Shown piece by piece: positions 20,911 through 30,274 of a stretch of DNA of 31,761 bases. This DNA is from CAYMCQ01 sp964389025 (lineage in GTDB: Bacteria > Verrucomicrobiota > Verrucomicrobiia > Limisphaerales > CAYMCQ01). The stretch is from assembly GCA_964389025.1 (NCBI GenBank), contig CAYMCQ010000048.1, forward strand, positions 1 through 31,761, read 5' to 3'. Each line of letters begins with the position of its first letter. The first letter of the stretch is position 1. The notes beneath the pieces are model-generated. The model made no database searches, was not told the DNA's origin, and saw only the letters and a list, made by a program, of their open reading frames with translations. Made by a program: the position numbers and the translations under genes.

Positions 20911-22728
20911 TCACGCGTAAACGAGCAGATGGATGTTCTCCGGCAACAGGCTCGAAACCTGCCGGATCAAGTTTCCCCGGAACAAATGCAAGATCGTGCT
21001 GCGCTGCGGCGCGCCGAGAATCAACCGCGACACGCCAATCGTCGCCGCAATTTCCACAATCGTGTTCGCCGCCGAATCGCTGACGGTGTAGCACGGGATC
21101 ACCTTGAGATCCTTCGCTTTTTCTCGCGCGTATTCGATGATTTTTCTCGCGTCGTCATCCTGCTGCCATTTCCGCGCGCGGTCTTCCTGCGTGACGACCG
21201 CCTGTTCGCGCACGAACAGAACGTAAAGCGAGCGGCCTGTGTCGCGCGCTTCCTCGATTGCGAAGTCGAGCGTCTTGCCGACGCCCCGAACGGCGCACAG
21301 CAACGGGTCGCGGAAAACAGACGTGGCGTAACTTTGAGTTTCTGTTGACGGAGTTGTGGCCGGGACGGGAACTGGAGCTGACACCGCCGCTTTTTTGCGC
21401 GCGCGCTCGGCGGCGATTGCGCGCAAGACCAGGCCCGCGGCCAGAAGGCTTATGGCAAAAACCCGCGCGTGCGGTTTGTGAACGAACAGGGAAATTTCAA
21501 TCACCGCCATGATGAGGAACGTCCCGAACATCAGGATGCGTTCCCAGCGGGCGAGGCCGAGCTTTTTGTCGGTCGAAGCCGCGCCGAGATTCGCGGCGAT
21601 CGCGCCGACGACGCCGATTGCATACAGGTCGGCGAGGCCGGCCATGTCGCTGACCAGAAGGACGAGCAGGACCGGAACAATTGTTGCCGTGACCATCCCC
21701 ACCGTCGGAACGCCGAATGAATTTAACTTTTGGAACACCGGCGGCAATTCCCTGTCACGCGACATGAGAAAGGAAATCCCGATCAACGCAACAATCGAGG
21801 TGTTCACAGCGGACAACAACAACAGCCCAAACACAACGCTGATGATCCACCCCGCGATGTGACCCGCTGTCACCCCCAAAGAATTTCCGACAAACACTTC
21901 GCCCATGTAGCGCAGCATGTAATCGCGCACACCCGGATGTCCCGCAGCGTCCACATCGCCTGCGTGTCTTTGCAGCGTCGGCAACGCGTGCATCGCCAGA
22001 CCGAGCAACGCGGTGAAAATGCAGACCTCAACCATCACTATGAAAATTGCCGGAGTGGAAGTTTTCGAAACCGACGGCTTGTCCATGCTGCTGCCGGGAT
22101 TGAGCCGCATCACGCCCGTCGAATTGGCCACCGCTTCGACACCCGACAACGCGAGCACGATTCCGATGAACCCTTTCCAATTGTCGCTGAAATCATCTGG
22201 AAGCGGCTGCAAGTTGCGGATCGCGTCGCCCAGATGCGGCAGACTGAACAGTCCGAGCAGAACAACGACGGCCACCGCCGGCACGGAAATCAAAAATGCG
22301 AGTCCGCCCGTGTGTTTCGGCCCGAAATAATTCAGCGCGCCGACGATCAAGATGGCCCCCGCCGCAAATTTTTCGGGATGAGGCACTCCAAGATATTGGA
22401 ACGCTGAGAGCGAGCTGATCGCCGCCGTCACGATGTAACCGCCGACCAGCGCAAACGCGCCGATGATGGAGATGACTTCCGAGCGCTGCCGGACGCTCGC
22501 ATACACGCCGCCGCCCTCGGGGTAGTGTTTGCAGATCGCCATGTAGTTGACGCCGACGAGCGCGGTGAGCACGCACATGGCCGCGATGAGCCAGAAGGAG
22601 CTGTATCCCGCGACGGCGAAGGCGAGGCCGATGACGTAAACTTTGCTCGTGCCCCAGTCGCCGTAAAGAATGGCGGCGGCGCGCGGCGCGTCCACGTTTC
22701 TTGGCCGGTTTGTGCTGACAGCAAGCAT
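20911..22728 (-). CDS. APC superfamily amino acid permease fused to a Usp-like domain
   Basis: This 605-residue protein has about twelve membrane helices in residues 1-440, such as VYVIGLAFAVAGYSSFWLIA and FGLLLLSAVNTSIVALIGIS. It carries the APC mark GGVYASVRQRSEVI. A Pro-rich linker leads to a C-terminal Usp-type domain (about 470-605) ending with SRLILGAPQRSTILHLFRGN and LPENIHLLVYA, the G-x2-x-S nucleotide-binding pattern. Such fusions take up amino acids or polyamines and may be controlled by nucleotide binding; the substrate is not known. ATG 22728. It is convergent with the secreted gene at 20204 and divergent from nothing nearby; the AI-2E gene lies upstream on the same strand. Confidence 0.88.
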   Translation of the reverse strand: MLAVSTNRPRNVDAPRAAAILYGDWGTSKVYVIGLAFAVAGYSSFWLIAAMCVLTALVGVNYMAICKHYPEGGGVYASVRQRSEVISIIGAFALVGGYIVTAAISSLSAFQYLGVPHPEKFAAGAILIVGALNYFGPKHTGGLAFLISVPAVAVVVLLGLFSLPHLGDAIRNLQPLPDDFSDNWKGFIGIVLALSGVEAVANSTGVMRLNPGSSMDKPSVSKTSTPAIFIVMVEVCIFTALLGLAMHALPTLQRHAGDVDAAGHPGVRDYMLRYMGEVFVGNSLGVTAGHIAGWIISVVFGLLLLSAVNTSIVALIGISFLMSRDRELPPVFQKLNSFGVPTVGMVTATIVPVLLVLLVSDMAGLADLYAIGVVGAIAANLGAASTDKKLGLARWERILMFGTFLIMAVIEISLFVHKPHARVFAISLLAAGLVLRAIAAERARKKAAVSAPVPVPATTPSTETQSYATSVFRDPLLCAVRGVGKTLDFAIEEARDTGRSLYVLFVREQAVVTQEDRARKWQQDDDARKIIEYAREKAKDLKVIPCYTVSDSAANTIVEIAATIGVSRLILGAPQRSTILHLFRGNLIRQVSSLLPENIHLLVYA

Positions 22729-22830
22729 GACTTTTCAGACCACTCGCTACACTTCAGGCGAATCGTGGAAACCGCAAAATGGTTTCGAGCGAATTGCCTT
22801 TCAACCGCTGACGAGGTTAGCTGACGGGCT

Positions 22831-22899
22831 GGGTCTTGAAAGTGACCCCTCCGAACATTTCGGAGTTAGCCCCGTGTTCGGGAAAATTTTTCCTGAACA
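22831..22899. repeat. Three-hairpin cluster upstream of the permease gene
   Basis: Three adjacent inverted repeats stand in the 293-base space before the permease: gggtc/gaccc (22831-22848), ctccgaa/ttcggag (22849-22865) and a 12-base pair tgttcgggaaaa/ttttcctgaaca with one mismatch (22875-22899). The last includes an A/T-rich centre and might end transcription of the AI-2E gene on the minus strand. The cluster resembles the other palindromic elements in arrangement but has no outer inverted repeat that I could find. The rest of 22729-23021 shows no gene. Confidence 0.55.
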
Positions 22900-23021
22900 T
22901 TGGTTCCCCCGCATCCGGCTTTTGCGAACTGAGTCGGATTTAAGCTGCGGGCGGAGAATGGAGTCAATAAGCAGGATTGTCAAACCGAGGCCGGGAAAAC
23001 TGGGCGTTTTCCTGAGGAATA

Positions 23022-24278
23022 TCAGGCTTTTCCGGGCTTTCGCCAGACGTAGCGGAACATCACCGTTCGCAACGCAGCCGTCAGCGGGATCGCCAGCACG
23101 CCGCCGAGAATTCCGCCAAGCAAAGTTGTTCCGACAATCACCGCGATGATGATCGTCAGCGGATGAAGCCCCACGCGGTCGCCGATGATTTTTGGCGCAA
23201 TGACAAGGCCTTCCAGCGTTTGCACAACCGCGAACACCGCGAGCACCAGCGCCGGATGCTGCCAGTCGCCGTATGTCACGAACGCAATGATGAGCGTGAT
23301 GACACAAACCGTGATCGCGCCGAGAAACGGAATTATCGTCAGCACAATCGCCATCGCTCCGATAAGAACTGCGTAAGGTATCCCGATGATGAGAAAGCCG
23401 ATGGTGTAAAGAATGCCGTCGCAAATGGCCACAAGCACCTGTCCGCGAAAAAACGCGATGAGATATTCATTGATGGAACGAAGAACAAAGACCAGTTCAT
23501 CTTTGAAAGCGGACGTTTTCACCGGCAGATACTCCGGCCACTTGCTGGCAATGCCTCGTTTCTCAAGCAGAAAGTAAAACGCGTAAATCGGAATCAGCGC
23601 CAGCCCCGCCATGATCCCAAACCACGAGCCGATGAACGAAACCACATGCGAAAGCCATGAGCCGGCGGTGGGAAGCGCCTTTGCGATCCAGCCTGTCGCA
23701 GATTGAATGGTCGCTTTGTCCAGACTCAACTCCCGGGCAACGACATTTGTGGAAGTGTTCGCTGGTTCAGCATTCGTTCCAGCATGCGAGGCCTGTTCGA
23801 TGGTCCCCGCGGCGTTTGTTAATTGAGTTTGGGAGTTTGTCGTGGCCGTCACAGTTTTGCCTGGCAACAATTGTTTGAACCAACCCGGCGGATGGCTCAT
23901 GAATTCATCCGCCTTTTTCTGCGCTTCGGCAGTGATCGCCGGAATTTTTGCGGACAGATCGCGTGTTTCGACGACGACTTGCGGCACCACGCTGCCCAAG
24001 AGTCCGAGCACCAGGAAAAGCGCCAGCGCGAATACGACAGCAATTGCCCTTGTTCGCGGCGCGCCTTTTCGTTCAAGGAAATCCACGACCGGATCCAACA
24101 AATAGGCGATCACTCCCGCAACCGCCAGCGGCCATAGCACGGGTGAAAGCACCTGAAGCAATCGTCCCAAGCCCCAAATGAACGCCGCAATCAAACCTAA
24201 AATCGCGGCGATGGCGAGCGCCGTCACTCCAGCCCAGATTAACCGCGCCTGTTTTTCGGTGGGAGGTGGAAAATTCAT
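23022..24278 (-). CDS. AI-2E family transporter (PerM/TqsA-like)
   Basis: This 418-residue membrane protein has the family layout: two N-terminal helices (WAGVTALAIAAILGLIAAFI, then VLSPVLWPLAVAGVIAYLLDP), the DPVVDFLERKGAPRTRAIAV loop, a hydrophilic region (about 110-205, with an unusual Asn/Thr/Ala-rich stretch near 165-180) and a C-terminal membrane bundle. The bundle carries the GIPYAVLIGAMAIVLTIIPF and VQTLEGLVIAPKIIGDRVGL blocks. Members export diverse small molecules; the autoinducer-2 name does not define the substrate. The start, ATG 24278, lies two bases after the proC stop, so the two genes are co-transcribed. Confidence 0.9.
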   Translation of the reverse strand: MNFPPPTEKQARLIWAGVTALAIAAILGLIAAFIWGLGRLLQVLSPVLWPLAVAGVIAYLLDPVVDFLERKGAPRTRAIAVVFALALFLVLGLLGSVVPQVVVETRDLSAKIPAITAEAQKKADEFMSHPPGWFKQLLPGKTVTATTNSQTQLTNAAGTIEQASHAGTNAEPANTSTNVVARELSLDKATIQSATGWIAKALPTAGSWLSHVVSFIGSWFGIMAGLALIPIYAFYFLLEKRGIASKWPEYLPVKTSAFKDELVFVLRSINEYLIAFFRGQVLVAICDGILYTIGFLIIGIPYAVLIGAMAIVLTIIPFLGAITVCVITLIIAFVTYGDWQHPALVLAVFAVVQTLEGLVIAPKIIGDRVGLHPLTIIIAVIVGTTLLGGILGGVLAIPLTAALRTVMFRYVWRKPGKA

Positions 24279-24280
24279 GT

Positions 24281-25099
24281 TCAGTTCGATTGCCCGAGTT
24301 TTTTTGATTTCTCCGTCGCCGCTCGCACAGCATTGATGAATGTGCCGCGCACTTTTCCTTTTTCGAGCTCGTGAAGTCCCTCGATGGTTGTGCCGCCGGG
24401 ACTCGTCACCATGTCTTTGAGCACGCCGGGATGCTGGCCGGTTTCCAAAACCATCTTCGCGCTGCCAAAAACCGTTTGCGCCGCCAGCTTCGTGGCCACG
24501 TCGCGCGGCAAACCGGCTGCGACGCCACCATCGCTCAGACCTTCGATGACGAGATAAACATACGCCGGGCCGCTGCCGCTCAAACCGGTGACGGCGTCGA
24601 GCAGACTTTCCTTGAGTTGAAACGCGATGCCAACGGCAGAAAAAAGTTTTTGCGCGAGATGGCCGTCCTCCGCCGTCGCGGAATGGCCGAGCGCGTAGGC
24701 CGTGGCGGAACTGCCGACGAGCGCGGGCGTATTCGGCATCACGCGGATGACGCGAGCTTCGTCCGGCAAACCTGCTTCCAACTTCGCAATCGGCACGCCG
24801 GCGCAGATGGAGATGAGCAGATGGTCGCGTGTGAAGTTTTTCCGGATTTCAGACAACGCCGCGCCGACCTGGTCGGGCTTCACCGCCAGAACCAGCACGC
24901 GCGCAAACTTCACGACTTCCACGTTGGACGCGCCGATTTTCGCGCCGACTTCCTTTTTGAACGCGGCGCGCGCGCCTTCGACCGGGTCGCTGGCGATGAT
25001 TTGATTTGCTGTGACGAGACCTGCGTTGATGAAACCTTTGGCGAGCGCGGTGCCCATTTTGCCCGCGCCGAGAAAACCGATGGAAAGCTTGGCGGCCAT
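24281..25099 (-). CDS. proC: Pyrroline-5-carboxylate reductase
   Basis: This 272-residue enzyme of proline synthesis reduces pyrroline-5-carboxylate with NAD(P)H. The N-terminal Rossmann motif is IGFLGAGKMGTALAKGF. The family core includes VLAVKPDQVGAAL, ARVIRVMPNTPALVGSSATA, and the C-terminal signature VTGLSGSGPAYVYLVIEGLS, followed by TSPGGTTIEGLHELEKGKVR. ATG 25099 is the natural start; an in-frame ATG 33 bases further up adds a poor extension. The AI-2E family gene follows within two bases. It faces the amidase gene divergently with about 110 bases between. Confidence 0.95.
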   Translation of the reverse strand: MAAKLSIGFLGAGKMGTALAKGFINAGLVTANQIIASDPVEGARAAFKKEVGAKIGASNVEVVKFARVLVLAVKPDQVGAALSEIRKNFTRDHLLISICAGVPIAKLEAGLPDEARVIRVMPNTPALVGSSATAYALGHSATAEDGHLAQKLFSAVGIAFQLKESLLDAVTGLSGSGPAYVYLVIEGLSDGGVAAGLPRDVATKLAAQTVFGSAKMVLETGQHPGVLKDMVTSPGGTTIEGLHELEKGKVRGTFINAVRAATEKSKKLGQSN

Positions 25100-25212
25100 G
25101 TGGTTTTGTAGCAGTTCATCGCGTCTTTGCAAAAGCTAAAACGCGCTGAATCGGCTTGTAATGAATTCTGGTTTGACTATGTTAAGCCTGCCTGACACGA
25201 CCTGAAAACTTC

Positions 25213-28200
25213 ATGAGCCTTTCCCGATTTTTTCCAGTCTGCCTCATGGTTTTCGCCGTCCCCGCCTTGTTGTCGGCGCAATCATCCTGCTCGCATGAAG
25301 ACCGGCTCGCGCCGGAGGAACCCGATCTCCAGGCCATCCTCACGCCGGACTTCGCCGAGGCCAAGGGCGCACCCGCGAAATTTTATGGCGCGCCGTCGCC
25401 GCTGTCCTTCGGCGTGCTGGCGTCGTCGGTGCAGCAGCGGCAGGGAGTGTTGTCCGGCAAGATCGTCTTCATGAACAGCGGCCACGGCTGGACGTTCGAC
25501 CCGACTTACTGGCGGCTGCAACGCGGCGTCGGAAATTCGATGAATGAAGATTACGGCAACCTGGATCAATTGAATTTTTTTGCCGCCTACTGTTTCAACG
25601 CGGGCGCGACGGTCGTGTCGTTCCGTCCGCTCGGCCATCAGACGAACGAAGTCGTCCTCGACAACGACGATTCCGCCGTGACCTTCGCCGGTTCGTGGAC
25701 GGACAGCACTTCCACGTATTTCTGGGGAAGTCCGGGCAACACGCCGTATCGTTACTCGTTCCTGAGCAACTCGGAGACGGCCACGGCCACTTACACGCCG
25801 ACGATTCCAGCCACCGGTTTTTATCCCATCTACACCTGGGTGCGCGCCGGCTCCGACCGAGGCGAGCAGTTGTATCGCATCCGGCACACGGGCGGCGAAT
25901 CGCAAATCCGCATCCCGCATCACATGGTCGGCAACGGCTGGATTTATCTCGGCGAATATTATTTGAACGCCGGCTCGAACGCCGCTTCCGGCGCGGTTGT
26001 CGTAAGCAATCTTCGCGGCTCGGCGCAGGGCACCTACACGTTCGCCGACGCCATCCGCTTCGGAAACGGCATGGGCACGGTGAATCCCTACGGCACGAAC
26101 GGCGTCTCTGATTATCCGCGCGAAGATGAAAGCATGCGGTATTGGATCCAGGGAAATCTCGCGCAAGGCCAGTCCACTTCGCTTTACGATGGCGCGGGCG
26201 ACGACGAAAGCGACAGTTGGTCCGCGCCGCCAAAAATGTCCGCTGAGATGAACCGTTCGGAAGCGGGCGACATTTACGACCGCATCCACATCAGCTTCCA
26301 CTCAAACGCCGGCGGCGGGCGCGGTTCGGTGGGATTGATCACCAGCGACCCAACGCCGTATCAGACCAATCTCGCCTACCTTTGCGGCAAGGAAGTCAAC
26401 GATGACCTCGTGGCGCTCGGTTCACCGCCGCTGGAAGTGGCGCCGTTCAACCGCACAACCTTCACCTACACTGGTGGCTACTCGGAAATTGACGGCAGCC
26501 TTTTCAATTACGAAATGGCCGCGACGATCATCGAAGTGGCGTATCACGACAACGCGAGCGATGCGCTGATCATGCGCGACCCGACTGGGCGCGCCGCCAT
26601 CGGCAAGGCCGCGATGCACGCCATCGTCAAGTTCATGAACCAATACGACACCAACCACGTCGTGCCGCTCGACTTCCTGCCCGAATCGCCCACGAACGTC
26701 AGCGCCATCGCCGGAACCAACGGCCAGATCACAATCGCCTGGAGCGCGCCGGTGAACATCGGCGGCAGCGAAAGCCCGACCAATTACATCATCTACCGTT
26801 CGACCAACGGCTACGGTTTCGGCAATCCCATTTCCGTCAGCAACGTCACCAGCTACGTCATTACGAACCTCGCAGCGGATACGGATTATTATTTTCGCGT
26901 CACCGCTTCCAACAACGGCGGCGAATCCATGCCGTCGGAAGCCGTCGGTTGCCGCGCGTCGTCTGGAGTTGGCGCGCAAAAAGTTCTGGTCGTGAACGCC
27001 TATGACCGATTTGGCCGTTTCGGAAATCTGTTGCACGACGTTTCCGGGCAGAACTGGGATCCTCCCGGCAATAGTGGCTCCATCGAGCGCGTGTTTCCGC
27101 GCTGGATCAATTCCTTCGACTATGTCGTGCAACACGGCAAGGCCATCAGCGCCTGCGGCATGGCGTTCGATTCGTGCCAGAACGAAGCCGTCGCCAGCGG
27201 GCAGGTCAACTTGAGCAACTACACCGCGGTCATCTGGGCCTGCGGCAATGAATCCACCAGCGACGAGACGTTCAGTTCCACTGAGCAGACGAAGGTCGCC
27301 AGCTTCCTAGCGAACGGCGGCGGCTTTTTCACGTCCGGCGGAGAAATCGGGTGGGACTTGGATCGGACAAGCGGCCCGACCACCGCCGACAGAAATTTTT
27401 TCCACACAAATCTTCACGCCGCCTACACCAATGACGACTCCGGCGTTTACACCGTCACCAACGTCGCCGGTTCCATCTTCAACGGCCTGCCCAACGCCAC
27501 GTTCGACGACGGCTCGAAGGGGATTTACATGGTCGGTTATCCCGATGTCATCGGCGCGTTCGGCAGCGGCGCGAGCGCGGCGCTGAATTACGTCGGCGTC
27601 AGCAGCGGCGCGGCGGCCATCCAATACAACGGCTCGGCGGGCGGCGGCAAGGTCGTCCTGTTCGGCTTTCCGTTCGAAACCATCACCAGTGCCAACGTGC
27701 GAAGCCAATACATGACGGCCATTCTGAATTTTCTCGTTCCGTCGGCTCCATCCATCGCGACGCAGCCGTCGAATCAAACCGTCGTTCAGGGCGCAAATGC
27801 CACGTTCAGCGTCGTCGCCAATGGCGCCGCGCCGCTCGCCTACCAATGGCGGTTCAACGGCGCGGACATTTCCAACGCCACGACAAACAGTTACACGAGA
27901 ACAAACGCGCAACCTGCCGACGCAGGAAGTTACACCGTCGTCGTCACCAACAACTCCGGCTCCGTGACCAGTGACGTCGCGACGCTGACCGTGAACGTTC
28001 CGCCGACGATTTCCGTGCAGCCGCAAAGCCTGACTGTCACGCAAGGCAACAACGCTATGTTCACCGTGACTGCGACTGGCACGCCATCGCCGGGTTATCA
28101 ATGGCGCTTCAACGGTGCGAACATTTCCAGCGCCACGAACAGTTCCTACACGCGGACGGGTGCGCAGTCTGGCGACGCGGGCAGCTACACCGTCGTCGTC

Positions 28201-28986
28201 ACGAACGTCGCCGGCAGCATCACGAGTTCAGTCGCCACGTTGACTGTGCTTGTTCCGCCCAGCATCACCGCGCAGCCGACGAACAAGACGATTGCGCTCG
28301 GCTCGAACGCCACTTTTTACGTCACCGCCAGCGGCACCGCGACGCTCGGCTACCAATGGCGCTTCAACGGCACTGACATTTCCGCCGCCACCGCCAGCAG
28401 CTACACGCGCTCCAGCGCCATGACGAACGACGCTGGAAGTTATTCCGTCGTCATCACAAACATGGCCGGCGGCATCACGAGTTCAGTCGCCGCGCTCACT
28501 GTCGTCATTCCGCCGAGCATCACGGCGCAGCCGCAGAACCTGCTGGTCTGGGTCGGCTCGAACTTTACATTTTCCGTCAGCGTGACCGGAGACGCGCCGC
28601 TGAATTATCAATGGCGGTTGAACGGCACGAACATTTTCGGCGCGACGACCAACCCGTTCACCCGCCTCAACGCGCAGACCAACGACGCGGGAAGTTATTC
28701 CGTCACCGTCAGCAACGCCGCAGCCGTCGTGACAAGCTCGGATGCGCGGCTGACGGTGGTGGATGCGCCGCCGAAGTTTCAACTGATAACGATGCTGCCG
28801 GGCAACCAATTCAAACTCACCGTCGTCGGAGTGCCGGGAAGCTATCTCCTCGAAAGCTCCGGCGATTTGAATGGCGGCTGGTCATCGCTCACGAATTTGA
28901 GCAACACCAACGGCGTGCTGGAATTCACGGACAGTCCATCGGCAACCGCCACGCAGCGGTATTATCGCGCGTTGATTGTGCCGTGA
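25213..28986 (+). CDS. Secreted multidomain protein: split amidase, golvesin-like, FN3, GATase-like, four Ig repeats
   Basis: This 1257-residue protein has a signal peptide (1-23). Amidase_3-type zinc motifs occur as FMNSGHGW (about 82-93), HISFHSNAGG (about 359-368) and IIEVAYHDN (about 439-447), with E in NEDYGN. This fits N-acetylmuramoyl-L-alanine amidase activity. A golvesin-C-terminal-like beta domain (about 152-287) is inserted between the first and second motifs. An FN3 domain (about 491-577) follows, then a class I glutamine amidotransferase-like Rossmann region (about 590-841). Four Ig-like domains of exactly 85 residues each come next, and a C-terminal 'SYLLESSGDLNGGWSSLTNL' module (about 1187-1257). 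It is probably a cell wall or surface hydrolase with adhesive repeats. The amidase motifs are good; true activity is inferred. Confidence 0.85.
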   Translation: MSLSRFFPVCLMVFAVPALLSAQSSCSHEDRLAPEEPDLQAILTPDFAEAKGAPAKFYGAPSPLSFGVLASSVQQRQGVLSGKIVFMNSGHGWTFDPTYWRLQRGVGNSMNEDYGNLDQLNFFAAYCFNAGATVVSFRPLGHQTNEVVLDNDDSAVTFAGSWTDSTSTYFWGSPGNTPYRYSFLSNSETATATYTPTIPATGFYPIYTWVRAGSDRGEQLYRIRHTGGESQIRIPHHMVGNGWIYLGEYYLNAGSNAASGAVVVSNLRGSAQGTYTFADAIRFGNGMGTVNPYGTNGVSDYPREDESMRYWIQGNLAQGQSTSLYDGAGDDESDSWSAPPKMSAEMNRSEAGDIYDRIHISFHSNAGGGRGSVGLITSDPTPYQTNLAYLCGKEVNDDLVALGSPPLEVAPFNRTTFTYTGGYSEIDGSLFNYEMAATIIEVAYHDNASDALIMRDPTGRAAIGKAAMHAIVKFMNQYDTNHVVPLDFLPESPTNVSAIAGTNGQITIAWSAPVNIGGSESPTNYIIYRSTNGYGFGNPISVSNVTSYVITNLAADTDYYFRVTASNNGGESMPSEAVGCRASSGVGAQKVLVVNAYDRFGRFGNLLHDVSGQNWDPPGNSGSIERVFPRWINSFDYVVQHGKAISACGMAFDSCQNEAVASGQVNLSNYTAVIWACGNESTSDETFSSTEQTKVASFLANGGGFFTSGGEIGWDLDRTSGPTTADRNFFHTNLHAAYTNDDSGVYTVTNVAGSIFNGLPNATFDDGSKGIYMVGYPDVIGAFGSGASAALNYVGVSSGAAAIQYNGSAGGGKVVLFGFPFETITSANVRSQYMTAILNFLVPSAPSIATQPSNQTVVQGANATFSVVANGAAPLAYQWRFNGADISNATTNSYTRTNAQPADAGSYTVVVTNNSGSVTSDVATLTVNVPPTISVQPQSLTVTQGNNAMFTVTATGTPSPGYQWRFNGANISSATNSSYTRTGAQSGDAGSYTVVVTNVAGSITSSVATLTVLVPPSITAQPTNKTIALGSNATFYVTASGTATLGYQWRFNGTDISAATASSYTRSSAMTNDAGSYSVVITNMAGGITSSVAALTVVIPPSITAQPQNLLVWVGSNFTFSVSVTGDAPLNYQWRLNGTNIFGATTNPFTRLNAQTNDAGSYSVTVSNAAAVVTSSDARLTVVDAPPKFQLITMLPGNQFKLTVVGVPGSYLLESSGDLNGGWSSLTNLSNTNGVLEFTDSPSATATQRYYRALIVP
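27751..28770 (+). repeat. Four tandem 255-bp Ig-domain repeats within the amidase gene
   Basis: Repeat units start at 27751, 28006, 28261 and 28516, spaced exactly 255 bp, each encoding 85 residues. Each carries the core 'YQWRFNG' (YQWRLNG in the fourth) and a 'DAGSY[TS]V' segment. The DNA of the units is similar but not identical. The length is very regular, which suggests expansion by unequal crossing over with selection on length. Confidence 0.85.
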
Positions 28987-29017
28987 CAGTCGAATCAGAT
29001 TTTTCCGGCGCGGATTT

Positions 29018-30253
29018 TTATTTTTCCAGAGGCTTTAGTGAAATCGGAATGTCAATTTTGGGCGGATGTCCCCAGAATGATTGGTCGTCGAAGTAAAGCG
29101 ACTTCACCGTTCCTTTGTCTGCGTCAACCTCCACTTCGATCCATTGTGTCATCTCTTGCGGGTTTGGATGCATCCAAATGACTTTGTATCTCGGAATGAG
29201 TTCTTTTCCGACCATGACTGGCTTTTGAATCTGCGGCTGTTCCTCGGTGTGAGCGAATCCCTTCGGATAGCCGAGTCGTGCAACAGTCTTGCGAGCTAAA
29301 GCAACCACTTCCGATTCAGTCATGTTCCATTTTCCCGTGAAGTCCCGAATTAAAATCTTTCGCTTATCGCTAGCAAAGAATTCATCTGGAGCATAAAACC
29401 CATTCACCATGCTATTGCGGTAGATAAACCGATAACCGTTTGTCAGTTCGAATTCGGAATGCGGCCAGCCGCCGTTATCCTCACACTTAAACCGTTCAAC
29501 ATGGTTTGTCGTAAGCGGTCGTGGTAAAGGCAAATCCAGTTTCTTTCCATATTCATCCACTGCCTTCATCACGATGGGCAGCAGCCGGTAGCCATACTCG
29601 GGATTGATCAGCGGCCGAGTGGTCCACCACCCGACATCGCCCTTGCGCAGCGTCTCTGGCTGAACATCAATCTTCGGCGGTGGACGGTTCAAGTTCCGAT
29701 TGAAAAAGTCCATTGCTTCGATCCGCTTTCGATTGCCGTTCACTTCAATGTCAACGCTCGGGAATCCGCCTCTCGGGTTAAGCCACTGAATTCTGTAGTG
29801 CGGGATGACATTCGTGCCCAGTTGCTCTGGCAGTGTGACCTTCGGCTCTAACTCTGCAAAAACTGACTCCAAAGTGTAGCCAAGTTTTTTTATAGCATTT
29901 CGAGCAAGTCGGATTGCTTCATCTTTATTCATTCGGTCTGAGCCATAAAACTTTGGGATGTCATCCGGATTTTGCAGCCCAAAATAGCTGTGAGGCCCTT
30001 CGAACCCCGTCACATAACCGTGACTAAAAGAGAAAACGCAACATTTGCCGACAGTAACCGACCCGCCGACTTCACCACGTTTATTGTCGCATCCAAAGCT
30101 GCTCACATAGGCAGCAGTCACCGGCGTCGGCATGGGTAACTCCAGTTTTTGAGCGAAGTCTGAAACGTGAGGCATGATGGCCAATAAGACGGCATTTGAA
30201 TACTGCGATGTGACCCCGATGTATTCAATTACTGGGTAGAAATCAAAAATCAT
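29018..30253 (-). CDS. Hypothetical protein made of two tandem homologous halves
   Basis: This 411-residue, non-secreted-looking protein consists of two related copies of about 180 residues (about 18-197 and 219-402). Matching stretches are ELPMPTPVTAAYVSSF and DLPLPRPLTTNHVERF, MNKDEAIRLARNAIKKLGY and MTESEVVALARKTVARLGYP, IPHYRIQWLNP and IPRYKVIWMHP, RPPPKIDV and GHPPKIDI. The EAxxxARxxxxxLGY segment followed by a later VEVDAD-like strand faintly recalls PepSY-type folds. No signal peptide is visible from ATG 30253. The composition is AT-richer than the pur genes. It is probably in an operon with the upstream gene (21-base gap). The function is unknown. Confidence 0.75.
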   Translation of the reverse strand: MIFDFYPVIEYIGVTSQYSNAVLLAIMPHVSDFAQKLELPMPTPVTAAYVSSFGCDNKRGEVGGSVTVGKCCVFSFSHGYVTGFEGPHSYFGLQNPDDIPKFYGSDRMNKDEAIRLARNAIKKLGYTLESVFAELEPKVTLPEQLGTNVIPHYRIQWLNPRGGFPSVDIEVNGNRKRIEAMDFFNRNLNRPPPKIDVQPETLRKGDVGWWTTRPLINPEYGYRLLPIVMKAVDEYGKKLDLPLPRPLTTNHVERFKCEDNGGWPHSEFELTNGYRFIYRNSMVNGFYAPDEFFASDKRKILIRDFTGKWNMTESEVVALARKTVARLGYPKGFAHTEEQPQIQKPVMVGKELIPRYKVIWMHPNPQEMTQWIEVEVDADKGTVKSLYFDDQSFWGHPPKIDIPISLKPLEK

Positions 30254-30274
30254 AAATACTCGCTTTGGGCGACG

